Origin: Pycnopodia helianthoides
Lineage: Eukaryota; Echinodermata; Asteroidea; Forcipulatida; Asteriidae
Length of the DNA stretch: 64,000 nucleotides
Reading direction: 5' to 3'
Assembly: GCA_032158295.1 (NCBI GenBank)
Contig: CM063254.1
Span: 18,180,147 to 18,244,146 of the forward strand
In this document: in pieces, positions 48,105-60,150 of the stretch
Numbering within the stretch: the first letter of the stretch is position 1
How the letters are laid out: each line of letters opens with the position of its first letter
Program-made: the position numbers and the translations under genes
The notes under the pieces: model-generated
Database searches by the model: none
Told to the model about the DNA's origin: nothing
Seen by the model: the letters and a program-made list of their open reading frames with translations, nothing else

Positions 48105-48399
48105 AGCAGCTCTATGAAATTGGGCCCTGTTGATGCAATGTACACATGATGTACAGTACATGTACGTGCACACTTGTATAGAGCACCAGATAAATAGGAG
48201 ATTGCCGTAGTCGATACGAGAGAGGACTCAAAGCTCCGACAACATGATGAAGAGTATCATTGTTAAGATGCCTTGTGAGTGACTGCGAATCTCCGCTTTA
48301 AATAAATGCAAGGTCAAAGGTACATTACATCTGGCAACATCCGTCAAGCTGGTATCTGGCGTTATTTACGAGCCTCGGAGTGTGACGTCAGGCTAAGAG

Positions 48400-48490
48400 T
48401 CTGTAAACCTCCTGAATTGTAACATCTGGGAGGTTCGGAATCTAGGGTAAGGGGGAGCTCAGGCGCCCTAGCCATTTTCAGGAGTTGTTT
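48400..48490 (+). repeat. Family J fragment in intron 2
   Basis: GAGTCTGTAAACCTCC, AACATCTGGGAGGTTC and GCCATTTTCAGGAG as in the other J copies. Confidence 0.65.
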
Positions 48491-48609
48491 ACATTCATCA
48501 AGTATTGCCTCTGTTAGTAGATCCGGGTTCGAAACCCAATCGGGGCAACTTTGGGGAACTTACCCTTTTAATGACAAACACATGCCATTTTGTTTTGTTT
48601 TTTAAGCAG

Positions 48610-48758
48610 GAACATGTTTAATACCTGTTGCCGACATCCGCGGCGTGGACTCTGTCAACTACAGCAAGGGGGAGAAGATACTGCGATGCAAGCTGGCCTC
48701 GTTGTACCGTCTCATCGACATACAGGGCTGGACCCAACATATCTACAACCACATCTCG
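48610..48758 (+). CDS. ADD1: Adducin coding exon 3 (residues 109-158)
   Basis: The exon starts with two bases that complete the Gly codon split by intron 2. It encodes PVADIRGVDSVNYSKGEK and then CKLASLYRLIDIQGWTQHIYNHIS. This is the entry to the aldolase class II-like head: in adducins the motif (K)GEK(x)LRCKLA..YRL.D..GW.Q.IYNHI is among the most conserved. The acceptor is TTTAAGCAG ending at 48609 and the donor TCG|GTAAGA at 48758/48759, phase 0. The TTTAA before the acceptor makes a short but workable pyrimidine tract. Confidence 0.94.
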
Positions 48759-49281
48759 GTAAGAAGAAGTTGTAGGAACTTCATTTTTTAAGGAATCCGG
48801 AATCGGCTTAATTCTCTCTCTGCAGTTTGCAGTTGAGATTGGGGGGTCAGTGCTGATAGGGTGCCTGTCATTAAAAGGATCTAGAAGGATTCAGGCCATT
48901 AGTTAGAGAAAACAAATCCACGGAGAATTAGAAGGATCCGGGTCCTTTGAGCTTTTAACTCTCTACTTCTGAATGACGTAGGAGAACTGAGACATTGTGT
49001 AAGCAAAAAGGCCTAGTCCGTTATTTATAGAATCAAACCAAGGCTTGAAGGACAGTTTAGTCTGACCCCCCTTGTGCATCACTTAGATTCAGTATTCATC
49101 GTTACTAGTGAATGCAGGGAAGACGACGGATCAGCATGATAAGGGTGCATCCCCTTGACCAGCTTGTCACTGCATCATTTCAGCCAGGCGTCTTAAATAG
49201 ATTGCGGGATTACACGGGTCGTGTTTCCTCAACCTGGACCATTTCAGAGAAGGGCTCTGTACGTCCATTATCCATTGCTCC

Positions 49282-49645
49282 TTAAAGGCCCTGTACACTA
49301 TTGGTAAGATCGAAAAACACAAATGTTCACAGATTCACACATAACTTACACAATTTAAAGAAAGTAATGGTAGAAAGGGTTCTTTAAAATATTTCTGCCT
49401 AAAATGCTATCGTTTCTGAGAAATGAATAAAACAATAGTTTTTATCTCGCGCGATAATAAACTCGATGTTTGAAAAAACAGAAAACACATAAGGTCTCTT
49501 TTCACTATTTTCTCGTGACCTCGATGACCAATTGAGCTCAAAATTTCACAGGTTTGTTATTTCATGTATATGGTTAATCACACCAAACATGAACTTTGTT
49601 TGCGACTGTTTTGTCAGCTCTACCAATCCTGTGTAATACCTTTAA
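49282..49645 (-). mobile_element. TTAA-flanked MITE family C (copy 2)
   Basis: TTAA at both ends; AGGCCCTGTACACTATTGG and CCAATCCTGTGTAATACCT. Nearly the same as 52768-53132. Confidence 0.93.
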
Positions 49646-50539
49646 GATCACGGTGGCCTGTTATGGGATGCTGTGTGCTTGAAGTGGAATGTCCAGGTGC
49701 GGTTGGAAAAGTACATGCAGCGCATGAGGTGGTGAGATGGTCATCTTTGTACCTCTCCGTGAGGTGGTCGTCTTTGTCGGGGTTCGCCACGATACGTGCA
49801 CATTTGCGGCCGATATAAACACTTTTTGGGAGGGGGGGTGGGGGACACGACTTTAGATCAAATTCACAAAAAATCATAAAGAAAAACATTTAGAATGCCC
49901 AAGATTGCACAGTAGGGCTTTTTAAACCAACGATAAACACCAAGTACAAAACAAAATTCTCTAAGGACATAGTTTCAATTCAGCGTGCTTAGGCCAAACT
50001 ACCAAACTTTAGTTCAAGAATGCCCTACAGCCTTGAAACATCGTGGGGAGAACCCTGTTTGTCTGTCTACTTGCGAATTTAAGGAGTAAGTCGTAAAAGT
50101 CAGAAGTAGCGGTTGTCAGAGTTTGAGCTTGAGTTTTCAAAATGTGCCACAAAATTTGTTGTCACTTTTTTTTAAAACAATTCCGTGAGCAATGTCGTTA
50201 TGTTCAAGAATTTCATTGAAGGTGGTCTAAAATGCCTTGCCAGGCAGATTGAGCAATTGTAAAAAATTTAATTTAAAAAACATCTTGAAAACATGAGCAT
50301 TTTTCCTTTCTTTTTTTTTTTCAGTGAAATTCTCTGTAGTATATGAAATGCACACTATGTCTTTTTAGGCAGGGCTCAAATTCGGACAAAAAATTCACAA
50401 GACCTCGGGGCTTGTTGCTCAAGTTATTTGCTGGACCAGAAATAGATTTGCTGGACCAGAATTTAAATGCAAAAAAAAAAACAGTAAAAAAACAGTCAAA
50501 CATACATAAACTATTTGTATTTGAACAAGCACAACAAGA

Positions 50540-50640
50540 AGATTTATTTGTTACTTGTTATTTTGTGTTTATGTTGGGATACACCAAGTGAGGATACGTA
50601 GTCTTTGACAATTACCAAAAGCATATCCTGCCTTTAAAGG
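50540..50640 (+). mobile_element. TTAA MITE family A, right-end fragment
   Basis: TTGTTATTTTGTGTTTATGT, GATACACCAAGTGAGGA and TTTGACAATTACCAAAAGC then TTAA. Confidence 0.75.
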
Positions 50641-50991
50641 GTAAACACAATTTTTTATTTTTTATGGAAACCATCGCTGTAGCCTTCCTTTAACTGGCAT
50701 TGAGCAGTGAAGGACCTTTTTTTTCAATGTCGCTAAGAAATGAGCAGTGTGATCAAGACCGCAAACATTAATTCGGCTCAGGCTGTCTGGGAACATCCAA
50801 TTATGTTAATTAGGGCACGGACAGTGGCTGAATATGTAATGCACGTCGTCTCAGATCAGCGGAGATAGCGAGTGTCGTGTTGATTTGGGGGAGATCTTCA
50901 CACGGCATGGGGAGTGAGGGACGGCCAATAATGTGGAAACCCATTAACCCCTCACAATTTACCTGTGAATATATTCAATCATTACATTCCT

Positions 50992-51386
50992 TTAAAGGAA
51001 CATTACAGAATTGGTTTTTGCTAACAAAACAGTTGCTGGCAGTGCAAGCACTTTATGTAATCCACCATATGCATAAACTGACAAACCTGTAGTAGTTTGA
51101 GATCGATCGGCCATCTGGGTCACGAGAAAATAGTGAAAAACCGATTACACATTGGCATGAAATCATATAGATTCAACAAATGAATAAAACGCTCACTGAG
51201 CAATAAACTCCAATCGGAAAATTAGTTTATTCATTTCTCATCAAATATGGCATTTCAGACAGAAATATTTCAAGGGATGTTTTTCTACTATCATCATCAT
51301 TAGACCGTGTAAGTTTTATGTAAATCTGTGATCAAAAAGTATATTTTACAAGTTTTTTTCTTACCAATTCTGTAATGTTCCTTTAA
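50992..51386 (+). mobile_element. TTAA-flanked MITE family B (copy 2)
   Basis: TTAA at 50992-50995 and 51383-51386; ends and interior nearly identical to 18729 and 62315. Confidence 0.95.
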
Positions 51387-51445
51387 ATGGTTAAAAACTG
51401 TGATTTTATCACCTTTGGATTCATGTGCTGCCTTGACTGACATCA

Positions 51446-51753
51446 GGGCCCAATTTCATAGAGCTGCTAAGCACAAAAATTTGCTTAGCATGAAATTTCT
51501 TCATTGATAAAAACAAGATTACCAACCAAATTTCCACGTGATTTTCAGGATAAGCAAACAACAACAGTCTAACCTGGGCCCGTTTTCATAGAGCTGCTTG
51601 AGCAGAATTTGTTTTTATCAATTTTTTGCTGAGCGATAATGAGCAGGAAACCAGTCACGAACAGTACATGCTGAATGGTGTTTTGGCTGGTTACCTTATT
51701 CTAGTAAGCAGAAATGTTTTGTGGTTAAGCAGCACTTTGAAATAGGAGCCTGG
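51446..51753. mobile_element. MITE family H, compound
   Basis: Two left-type ends (GGGCCCAATTTCATAGAGCT at 51446, GGGCCCGTTTTCATAGAGCT at 51576) and one right end near 51753: a broken copy beside or containing a second one. Confidence 0.7.
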
Positions 51754-52767
51754 GCTCTAGTGACGAGGAGAATAGACCCTGTAACACGCTATCATTTCCA
51801 GTGTCAAGTTCCCTGAAATGGGGTCAGACTATTTTTGTTGCCCTCTCAGCCTCGGTTTCATTTGGCGCTCGATATGGGGCATGATGGCCCCCCCCCCCCC
51901 ATATATTGTGTCTTCATTGTGTGCTTGGAATCACAGGAGCTCTTTAGAGGAGTTTAGGAGGGGGTAGTTTTGCATAAAAGGAAAGTATGGGAACATTGGG
52001 GGTATCCTCTGCCTCTACATGGGGCATGGTAAAACTCGGTTCGATTCAGTTGATGGAAAACTAAACCGTTTGGAGTAAGTTCTTCAGTCAGCGTGAGCCA
52101 CAAGTTAGTGGCTGAGGTCAAAGGTCAATTCAGCAATCTGGTGCATGAGGTCAGACGCTAGTATTTACCCATTGGCTTTGATTATCCTAAAGAGCTTTGG
52201 TGTGATACCACACTATCAAATCACATCCAATTCAAGTGGGTCACGATAAGAACAGCAACTTCCCCTCCACCACCATTACCCAAATTCTGATGGCCACATC
52301 AAATGCATAGAGATAAGCGCTAGGGGACCAGCCGGAGTGCCCCGCCTAAACTAACACAGTTTGATAAGTAAGGTGTCACTATTGCACCACTTATGTGGAC
52401 CATATCCTGCCTCGTGTTAAGGCTAATATTTAAAAACTACTACATGTATGAAAAGTGTGCAATATTCAAGCTTTGGTGGCAGCAGAAGACTTTGTAATAA
52501 TCCATTCTGAAAACTTCGCTCGTGCATAATTTGATGTCATTATTTTTTACAATTTTGTGTCAAAGTCCAGCAATTTTATATGCCAAAAGGCCAGCGGAAT
52601 TTTCCGGGGAATTTTTTTCCTGAGAAACTTGTCAAGTTTGAAAAGAGGGATTTTTTATGCCCTGGACTTACATGTATAACCACTAGAATAAAACAAAGTT
52701 ACTATAAATAGTAAACCAGCGGGTACAACCATGTGTAAAACAACCTTTTTGGGGATGAGTGTTTGCT

Positions 52768-53132
52768 TTAAAGGCCCTGTACACTATTGGTTTGATTGAA
52801 AAACACAAATGTTCACAGATTCACACATAACTTACATGGTTTAAAGTAAGTAATGGTAGAAAGGGTTCCTGTAAATATTTCTGCCTAAAATGCTATCATT
52901 TCTGAGAAATGAATAAAACAATATTTTTCATCGCGCTCGATAATAAACTCGATGTTTGAAAAACAGAAAACACATTTAAGGTCTCTTTTCACCATTTTCT
53001 CGTGACCTCGATGACCAACTGAGCTCAAATTTTCACAGGTTTGTTATTTCATGTATATGGTTAATCACACAAAACATGAACTTTGTTTGCGACTGTTTTG
53101 TCAGCTCTACCAATCCTGTATAATACCTTTAA
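52768..53132 (-). mobile_element. TTAA-flanked MITE family C (copy 3)
   Basis: TTAA at both ends; AGGCCCTGTACACTATTGG and CCAATCCTGTATAATACCT. Confidence 0.94.
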
Positions 53133-53904
53133 AAAGAGCCGGTGTGGTCTCAACATTTCGAGTAGTAAACCCTGCTCGTCTTCTGGAGAATCATATCAAT
53201 GCAAAGAATGATTGCCCATCCACATGCTGCCATCTACTCGTTATGCATGAAGCGATTGTCTACAATGTACATGTTAATAGCTGAACGGCCATTTATTCAT
53301 GACACGACATGTTTACATGACGGCAGTTTGCATGACATTAATTTTATACTCCCAGAAACCTTTCACTCTTCCTCTGTAGTGATTAAACGATCACAACCAA
53401 TAGGCCGACCAATGTGGCCGTATCTGAATGGTTTTTTTTTCTTCTTTTTTTCCCCGCACACCTGGTAAACATTGTCAGTTATTAACACACGAGCCAGCAG
53501 GATCCGACACTATCATGTGTCTTCCTGTAGTAGTACCAACGTCGTCGTGATACCTCATTTGCTGCTCTGTGCATAGGGTGCCTGGGAAGAAGCACCGTTA
53601 GGCGGTTGTGTGTTACCGCCATCTACGTGTTGCATTGATCTGTGACAAGTAGCATTTAATCCTGTACGTGGGCCACGGTGGAGAATTGATCGGACGTGTA
53701 GTTGATGAACGATACGCTGTTATCAAACGTGGGAAATTATCATTTCGAAATGTTTGACCCAGTTTTGTGGTTTTGCTTCATCAAGGGAAAGCGTGCAGCT
53801 GTTGGAAGATTGCATAAACTTACAATGAACCAAGAAAATTAGACCATGCTTGTATATGGCAGAGAGAGGGTCCCCCCACCCCCCCCCCCCCTCCCCGAGT
53901 TCCT

Positions 53905-54190
53905 TTGGTAATTACTCCAAAAATGTATTATTATAAAAACCTACTTGGTAAGAAGCACTGCAGCTGCTGATAATGTATAACATTTTGAAAAACAATTCCC
54001 TTCAAAGGAATGTGGTTTTAGAGAGAGGGATTCAAAAACATTTCAATCAGATTGTTTATTCCAATTACAAATTATTCTTCCCAGATTTTTTGCGATATTT
54101 CAAAAACACTATTACCTTTTGAAACAAAATTTTATGTAGGATTAAAACAATCGAACAGTTCCAAAAACCAAAGGCATACTCTGCCTTTAA
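53905..54190 (+). mobile_element. TTAA MITE family E (copy 2)
   Basis: TTTGGTAATTACTCCAAAAA, ACTTGGTAAGAAGCACTGCA, TGCGATATTTCAAAAACACT and right end AAAGGCATACTCTGCCT then TTAA 54187-54190. Confidence 0.78.
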
Positions 54191-54698
54191 TAATTAACAA
54201 AGGTCAAGGTAAACAAACGACATTGTGTGTAAAACATAGTCATTTGAATTGGTGGGATAGACAGCATTCTGAAAAACATCAGTTCAAATAAATAAATGAG
54301 TCAGTAATAAGGATACTTCATGAGACAATTGTTCTCCAACGATGTTCGTATCATGAATGTTTCTTTTCACAACATTTTGTTTCCAGTTGACTGCATACGA
54401 GACAACAGAACAATGTGCTATGAACAAATAGGCTAATCCACAACATATGTTTTGTTAAATTTTGAAACAAGGCGGGGCAAATGTGAAAAAAAAATTATAG
54501 AAATTAGAAAACTTCATGCAAATTTTATCCATCGTATGAAATGTGTGTAAAACTTGTCTTGATCGAAGACTCAATATATGTTTTCCCAAGTAATTTTCGG
54601 CAAAAAAGCAGCCTATTTCACTTTCATGCGTTCGTTTAAAGGCGATTTGATGGCTCAGAAAACATACTTTCTTTCCCCTGCAGCTGGTGCTAATTTGA

Positions 54699-54812
54699 TG
54701 CCGCGACCAAATTGACGGCTTCAATTGTGGCTATGGCTACACTAATTCTTGCCATGCTGTACATGTACAAGGCTGAAGCCATAGCCAAACTGGCTCAATT
54801 TAGACACGGCTC
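54699..54812 (+). mobile_element. MITE family K, diverged copy
   Basis: ATTGTGGCTATGGCTAC on the left and GAAGCCATAGCCAAACTGGC on the right form inverted arms; outer ends degraded. Confidence 0.55.
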
Positions 54813-56099
54813 AATCCTCACACCCCACTCATTCAACAATCCTGGTAGATTTTTTCCCGCCTTCAATAGTCAACAATTTTGTTGTTGTGTTCGTCTATCC
54901 CCCCCCCCCCTCCACCACAATAATCTGTCTGCAGCAGGTGAAGTCCGCTCAAATTGGATTTCCCAGCATGGCGATGTAGAACAATCTGGCCTTGCTGAGT
55001 CACACCTCTGAGCTGGTACTCTGCTAATTCTCGGCTCAGCGTCTTGACGCCGGGGCCGAGACTCTTCAAGAGTTAGCGCCGTACACAATCCACTTAGAAA
55101 AAAAACGACCGGCCCTAAGATGCAAAGTGTACGGATTGCCGCTTTTTTTTACCCGTTGGTTGGTTGGTTGGTTTGGTGTTTTTTTTACACTCAAGTAAAT
55201 AGCATGTCATAAAATCGTGGAAGAGTAGGGGTTAACCCAGGTGTTTCTGGTTCACATAGCAAGCACCCTTGTTTACAGGTTTCCTCAGGCTTGCGAACTA
55301 CAGTGAATAAAGTTCACTTATGAAGCATCCTTGGTTTAATATAATATTATAATATAAAGCAAAATATAACATTAAATAACAAGCGGAAGTGTTTACGTAG
55401 TAGTGTGGTAACAATGATTAATAAATACTTGTTATACTTTTAAACATTTCAGCGCATTGAACATGAAAATATATTTTGGAACACAAGTGACCATTCTTTT
55501 GTTCCTTAGAGGTCATAAAGAACCAATAACAATGTCAAAAGCCAAAACAAAACATTGAAAAAGATCAGTTATTAAATACAAATACTACAGAGAGAAAAAA
55601 AGGGAGAACAAAAATCCACCCCCCCCCCAAAAAAAAAAAACCCACAAAACAAATGTATATCAATGTAAAGGAAAGGAAGCCAAGGATCTTCATTTACAAA
55701 ATGTTCTGTTTATTTTTCTGTCAGTAAGATATCCTTGGGCAGAACGCACACAGTATATTCATCAAGTCACACCCTTAATGATGTACGGTGTGCATTCTTG
55801 ATGCGCTGTGGAGCACACCACTGCATTAGGAGGCCTGGAGTAATCATTGTGCATAATGCTGTCGGTCATTATTTAAAGGGACGGCCAAATCCAGTCAGGC
55901 GTGGCGTAGCTTCTACAATGTGAAACCCGCCATCATGTCTGCTGATTCTATTAAGTATCAAAATGACACCGCACTAATTTCCCTTTCCAGTCTCATTTTG
56001 GTCACATTATTTTTTTTTGAATGGGAGAAAGAAATCAAGCTGGACTCAAGTTGATAAATTGACTTTGTAACAAAATGTCTGCTCATGCTTACTGACATA

Positions 56100-56236
56100 G
56101 CATGTCTGAATTGGCTACTACAGTTCTGGCTACGGCTAGATTTCCGCATCATCATGTGTTGAAGTGTAGGATGTCCTCGACAACACCCTTAGCAATAGTC
56201 GTAGCCAGAGCTGTAGCCGCCAATTCGGATACGGCC
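56100..56236 (+). mobile_element. MITE family K (copy 2)
   Basis: GTCTGAATTGGC, CTACGGCTAGATTTCCGC, then CTGTAGCCGCCAATTCGGAT and ACGGCC; TTA follows at the right edge. Close to copy 1. Confidence 0.82.
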
Positions 56237-56286
56237 TTACGCGTAGAGCCGGCAGCCATTTTGCATGCTCTACATTCAAAGAAAAA

Positions 56287-56413
56287 GGCCGCGTCCGAAT
56301 TGGTGGCTAGAGCTACGGCTGCTGCCAAGGATGTTGCTGGGGGCAGCCTATGCTTCAACACATGATGATGCGGTGACCAAGCCGTAGCCATGGCACCTAA
56401 TTTGGAAATGGCC
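56287..56413 (+). mobile_element. MITE family K (copy 3)
   Basis: GGCCGCGTCCGAATTGGTGG to CACCTAATTTGGAAATGGCC, 50 bp after copy 2; the interior is different (ATGATGATGCGG). Confidence 0.82.
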
Positions 56414-56756
56414 ATAAAAACCAAACCGATGCTAAAATGGCAAGATAGTCAGGCCCCCTTTTTGATACAATGAGAATCCCCACCCAAACACAGTTGGTGG
56501 TGAAGATAGAGAATGTGACAAAAAATGGTGTCCAAATAAATGGCACGGGTACCGCAGTGCACCCCTTCATCACCGAACTACCTCAAATCCAGAGCCAGTC
56601 ATTAATCCCTTGTCATGTCGCATCCCGGCAACAGGCAATTTCTAAGAACCTCCGCAGTGATCGGATAAATCATATTAAATGCAATCTGCTGGAGGAACGG
56701 GTGGCACGCTTACAGTAGAGTGAACGTGAATGTTTAGCTCCTGGCCAGAAGACAGC

Positions 56757-56780
56757 GGGGGGGGGGGGGGGGGAGGGGGG
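56757..56780. repeat. G-rich run
   Basis: Long G homopolymer with a single A. Confidence 0.9.
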
Positions 56781-56906
56781 GCTACGTTATACCTAAGGTC
56801 TTAGACAGCCCGGACCCTGGCCTCATTCGTTCTATCATCACAGATGACTACATTTTTCATTAGTCATGTTAGTAGCTGATCTAACTGCTCAAAACTTCTC
56901 TCTGTT

Positions 56907-57051
56907 CAGGCATGCAACTTTTCCTCGGATCAGCCGATTTCCTCTTTTTTTTATTCTCAGTTTTACCATTCAAAATTGAAAAATACTGTACAAAATCATT
57001 GAAATTTTGTCATTACCTCTTTTTTTTGGTGAAGTTACAGTTGCATGCCTG
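56907..57051 (+). mobile_element. MITE family Q (copy 2), 6-bp target duplication
   Basis: CAGGCATGCAACTTTTCC to CAGTTGCATGCCTG, 145 bp, flanked by TCTGTT on both sides (56901-56906, 57052-57057). Nearly identical to 38134-38280. Confidence 0.95.
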
Positions 57052-57057
57052 TCTGTT

Positions 57058-57260
57058 TCAGGCATAATATTCCTCCTACTTAAGTCTGATTTCTGTTTTT
57101 TTTTGCCCTTGGAAAAAATTAGAAAAATGTTGATTAGATAGCCTGAAAACCCTTGTAAAGACTCCACCATGTGTACATGTAGGTCAGCCCTTGTACTCTA
57201 TGAAGTGTCGGTTCCCGCCTATTTTTCAAGGACCAAATGTCATGCTTGCTATATCTGTCA
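57058..57260 (+). repeat. Interspersed repeat, family P (copy 2)
   Basis: GGCATAATATTCCTCC, GCCCTTGGAAAAAATTAG, AGCCTGAAAACCC and ACCAAATGTCATGC. Confidence 0.6.
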
Positions 57261-57423
57261 CTCAGACTTGATGCTTTCAGTTTTATGAACAGAAAACCTT
57301 AAACGGTTATATATTCGCGCGGGGAAGTTGCAAATTTTTATTTTATTGGTTTATTAAAGGAGCACGTACTGGTTGCTCGATAGTGTAATAAGAGCTGTTT
57401 TTAACCTTTTTTATTTGTTCATG

Positions 57424-57888
57424 TTAAAGGTAGGGTCATAGATTGGTAACTTCTTCAAAAATGAATGCCCATAAAAACTTACTTGGTAAGAAGCACTTCA
57501 GCTGTTGATAGCATAAACTATTGTGAGAAAGGATTCCCCTCGAAGCAATATGGTTTGGATACTTTTTTCACCCCCAAATTGTTTTAATCTGGGAAACTAT
57601 TCATGCATGAATCGTTTCTCAGAATTCTGAGGGTTGGTGTCCGTTGGCGAATGCTGCGGCTAGAGATGTGGTTGGTACCCGCTGCCACCTCGCTGAACGT
57701 GGCTGGAGTCGGCGTTCTTGATGAAAATACCGCGACAGTTTTTTTTTTGCTGGTTTTTCTCAGCAAGTAGACACTGTATTCAGCTGAAACTTGCACATGT
57801 GACTTCCATTGTATCTTTCTTGATAATATTGTACTCATGAATCAGCACTGCGTTGACAACGAGCAATCTATGACCCCACCTCTTTTAA
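57424..57888 (-). mobile_element. TTAA-flanked MITE family D (copy 6)
   Basis: TTAA at both ends; AGGTAGGGTCATAGATTGG and CAATCTATGACCCCACCT. Central palindrome around ATTCATGCATGAAT. Confidence 0.93.
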
Positions 57889-58600
57889 GTGTGTTGCCCC
57901 ATCTCAGTGGTAAATAAGACTACATGTGTATGCTTGACAGTAACGGGGCTTGACAGTGAACAAATGTACCCGTATAATATGTATCTGTATTGTTGTCACA
58001 TGTACACTCAAGTATGTATACTCATTATGAGTCAGAGGGCAGAGGTCAACCAGGCCCAGACATGCACAGCATGGTACGGTTGATGCACAAATCAATCTGA
58101 CAATTTTCATGGACAAATCGTGCATTATGAAAATCTCATAGTGCAAGTCGTATTGTGTTTTTGTTTCAAGGTAAGCTGTTACCTGCATTTAAAAAAAAAT
58201 GCATAGAGCAGCCCTTTTTTTTTATTTACTTTTTATTTTGAATGGAAATAAAAAAAATATATGGAATAGGTCGTAAATGTTTCTGATGCTCCGTTCCAGG
58301 ACCAGCGCTTCCTGCCAAAACTCAAAACTGGGTTTATGAGCTCATCAAATAGATAAGAATAAGAGCTTTTAGATAACACGAAAGGAAAGTATTTCTCAAA
58401 AGATAGACTGTTTGAGATGTCACATTGATATCAAGACTGATGTTGCAGTCGTCTTCATTTTGTAATTCCCCTGCACCATTTTTTGGAAGTGCCTGATTTG
58501 GGGCTGGGGCGCCCTAGTTCTTCTGAACTAAAATATTTTGTATGAATTATGTGAAAGATTTGGTACTATTATTATTATTATAATAAAGATTTGGTACAAC

Positions 58601-58933
58601 TTAAAGGGAGTGGGCGCTTTGGGCTATAAAAAGCGTTTTGAAAGCATTTTTTATGAAATGAGTATATTGGAAAGATGTTTTAAAAGTAGAATACAGTAAT
58701 CCTTGAAATTGTGCTGGTTTTCTTTTTACTTCGTGAACTAACATGGTCCGCCATTTTGTGGAGTCAAAAATTTTGTTCCACTAGTGGTGGACCGTGTAAG
58801 CTCACGGAGTAAAAGAAAATCCACACAATTTCGAGGCACACTGCTTTTTAAACATCTTTCCAACCATATTCATCTAATAACAAATGCTTTTGATAGCCCA
58901 AATTGCCCAATCCAAGGCACTGTGTCCCTTTAA
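58601..58933. mobile_element. TTAA-flanked MITE family F
   Basis: TTAA at 58601-58604 and 58930-58933; left AGGGAGTGGGCGCTTTGGGC, right (reversed) AGGGACACAGTGCCTTGGAT. The two halves are largely inverted copies of one another (GTGCTGGTTTTCTTTTACT against AGTAAAAGAAAATCCACAC), giving a fold-back. Confidence 0.85.
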
Positions 58934-59274
58934 ACTCAAACTTTTCAGTCAAGAATAAATTGACAGCTGTAAACCAAACGCTTAAAGAAATACTTTCCAA
59001 GATTTCTCACTAGATTGGTCTGTAATACTGATTGTTTTATTTGCTGCTTTGTCGGTAGGTACATGTACATCAGTCAGTCTTTAGTGTTGAATAAAGTAAG
59101 CTCATGCAGAGCCGATAATTCAAGTTACTGTCGAGAGAAATGTTGTTGTTATTGAAGTAAGCCACAATTATAGAATTGGTTGTTGAGATTTTAATCAATT
59201 AACATTGGTTCAGCAATGAAAAAAAAACTTGTGCTTAACTATTTATTCCGTTTTATATTATTTCCTATCACCAG

Positions 59275-59505
59275 CTACGCGTCTCCATGGAAACAGACAA
59301 TTTCCTGATCAACCCCTTCGGCCTGATGTACCACGAGATCACAGCCTCCTCCCTGGTGAAAGTGGACATGCTCGGACAGGTGGTTGACCCCGGCACCACA
59401 ACCTACGGCCCCAACGTGTCCGGCCTCACACTGCACTCAGCAATCCACCACTGCAGACCGGACGCCAAGTGCATAGTGCATATTCACAATCCCGATGTGG
59501 TTGCG
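59275..59505 (+). CDS. ADD1: Adducin coding exon 4 (residues 159-235), head-domain core
   Basis: It begins LRVSMETDNFLINPFGLMY and runs through EITASSLVKVD, the TLHSAIHHCRPDAKCIVHIHNP stretch and ends at VVA. The family fold is class II aldolase-like. The HIH pair that binds zinc in true class II aldolases is present here at residues 227-229. The catalytic Glu of those enzymes corresponds to Gly208 in my by-eye alignment, as in other adducins, so no aldolase activity is expected. The acceptor is CACCAG ending at 59274 and the donor GCG|GTGAGT at 59505/59506, phase 0. GC content and codon use are clearly higher in GC than the flanking introns, as expected for a real exon. Confidence 0.95.
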
Positions 59506-60150
59506 GTGAGTTACGCTTGTTGTGGTTGCGGGGGCTCGGGGGTGGGGGGAAAAGCAACGTGACGGTAGAGGGAACGGCGCTCTTTGAACTGTTTGAGGCA
59601 TGTTCAGGGAAGGTCTCGTAAGTCAGAACAGTGAGGAACGGGCTAATTGGATCGGATAAATATTCCAGCGCGTGCTCATGGTCCGTTCGGTTGGACCACG
59701 CTCAAAGTACTAATGCGCGTATTCACCTGTGTCGGATTGCTCCTGTGCTTCGGCACAATGATGCGGTTTAGAGGAAGGTTCTGGCAGTCCAGTGGATTGC
59801 TGGCGTGTGCCCACAGGAATGTTCTTTTGCGCCCAGTATGTGCCCATACAGCACTCATTGCTGCATTACAACGAACACTCATTGTGATTTTAAACATATC
59901 CCAACAAACCGTACACCTTTGGAAAGAGCACATCATTCCCCTTTTTTTAATGTGATATATATTTTGCCATGTTTCCCAACTCATATCACTAGTAGTGAGA
60001 GTTCAAAGTGAGACACTAACTTCTTGTTCATTCACAAGTTTTCCCGTAGTTCGGCGCTAACAGCATTTGTGTGTGTTTTCGTGAAATCCGGTAAGTTAGG
60101 CAGATACGGTTTAGTAAATGCCTATTGTTATTATAATTATTGTCCCCCAG
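59506..60150 (+). other. Adducin intron 4 (645 bp)
   Basis: GTGAGT...TGTCCCCCAG, phase 0. Unique sequence; nothing further seen. Confidence 0.9.

Larger units (their letters stand above)
47644..48609 (+). other. Adducin intron 2 (966 bp)
   Basis: GTAAGA...TTTAAGCAG, phase 1. Filled mainly by a family A MITE and fragments of families H and J. Confidence 0.9.
48759..59274 (+). other. Adducin intron 3 (about 10.5 kb)
   Basis: GTAAGA...CACCAG, phase 0. Contains many MITEs listed separately; no other gene seen. The interval 55100-56090 is AT-rich with homopolymers and holds nothing recognisable. Confidence 0.88.

Noticed and set aside
56102..56424. Ala-rich open frames on both strands
   Set aside because: They arise from the GC-rich inverted ends of family K MITEs.
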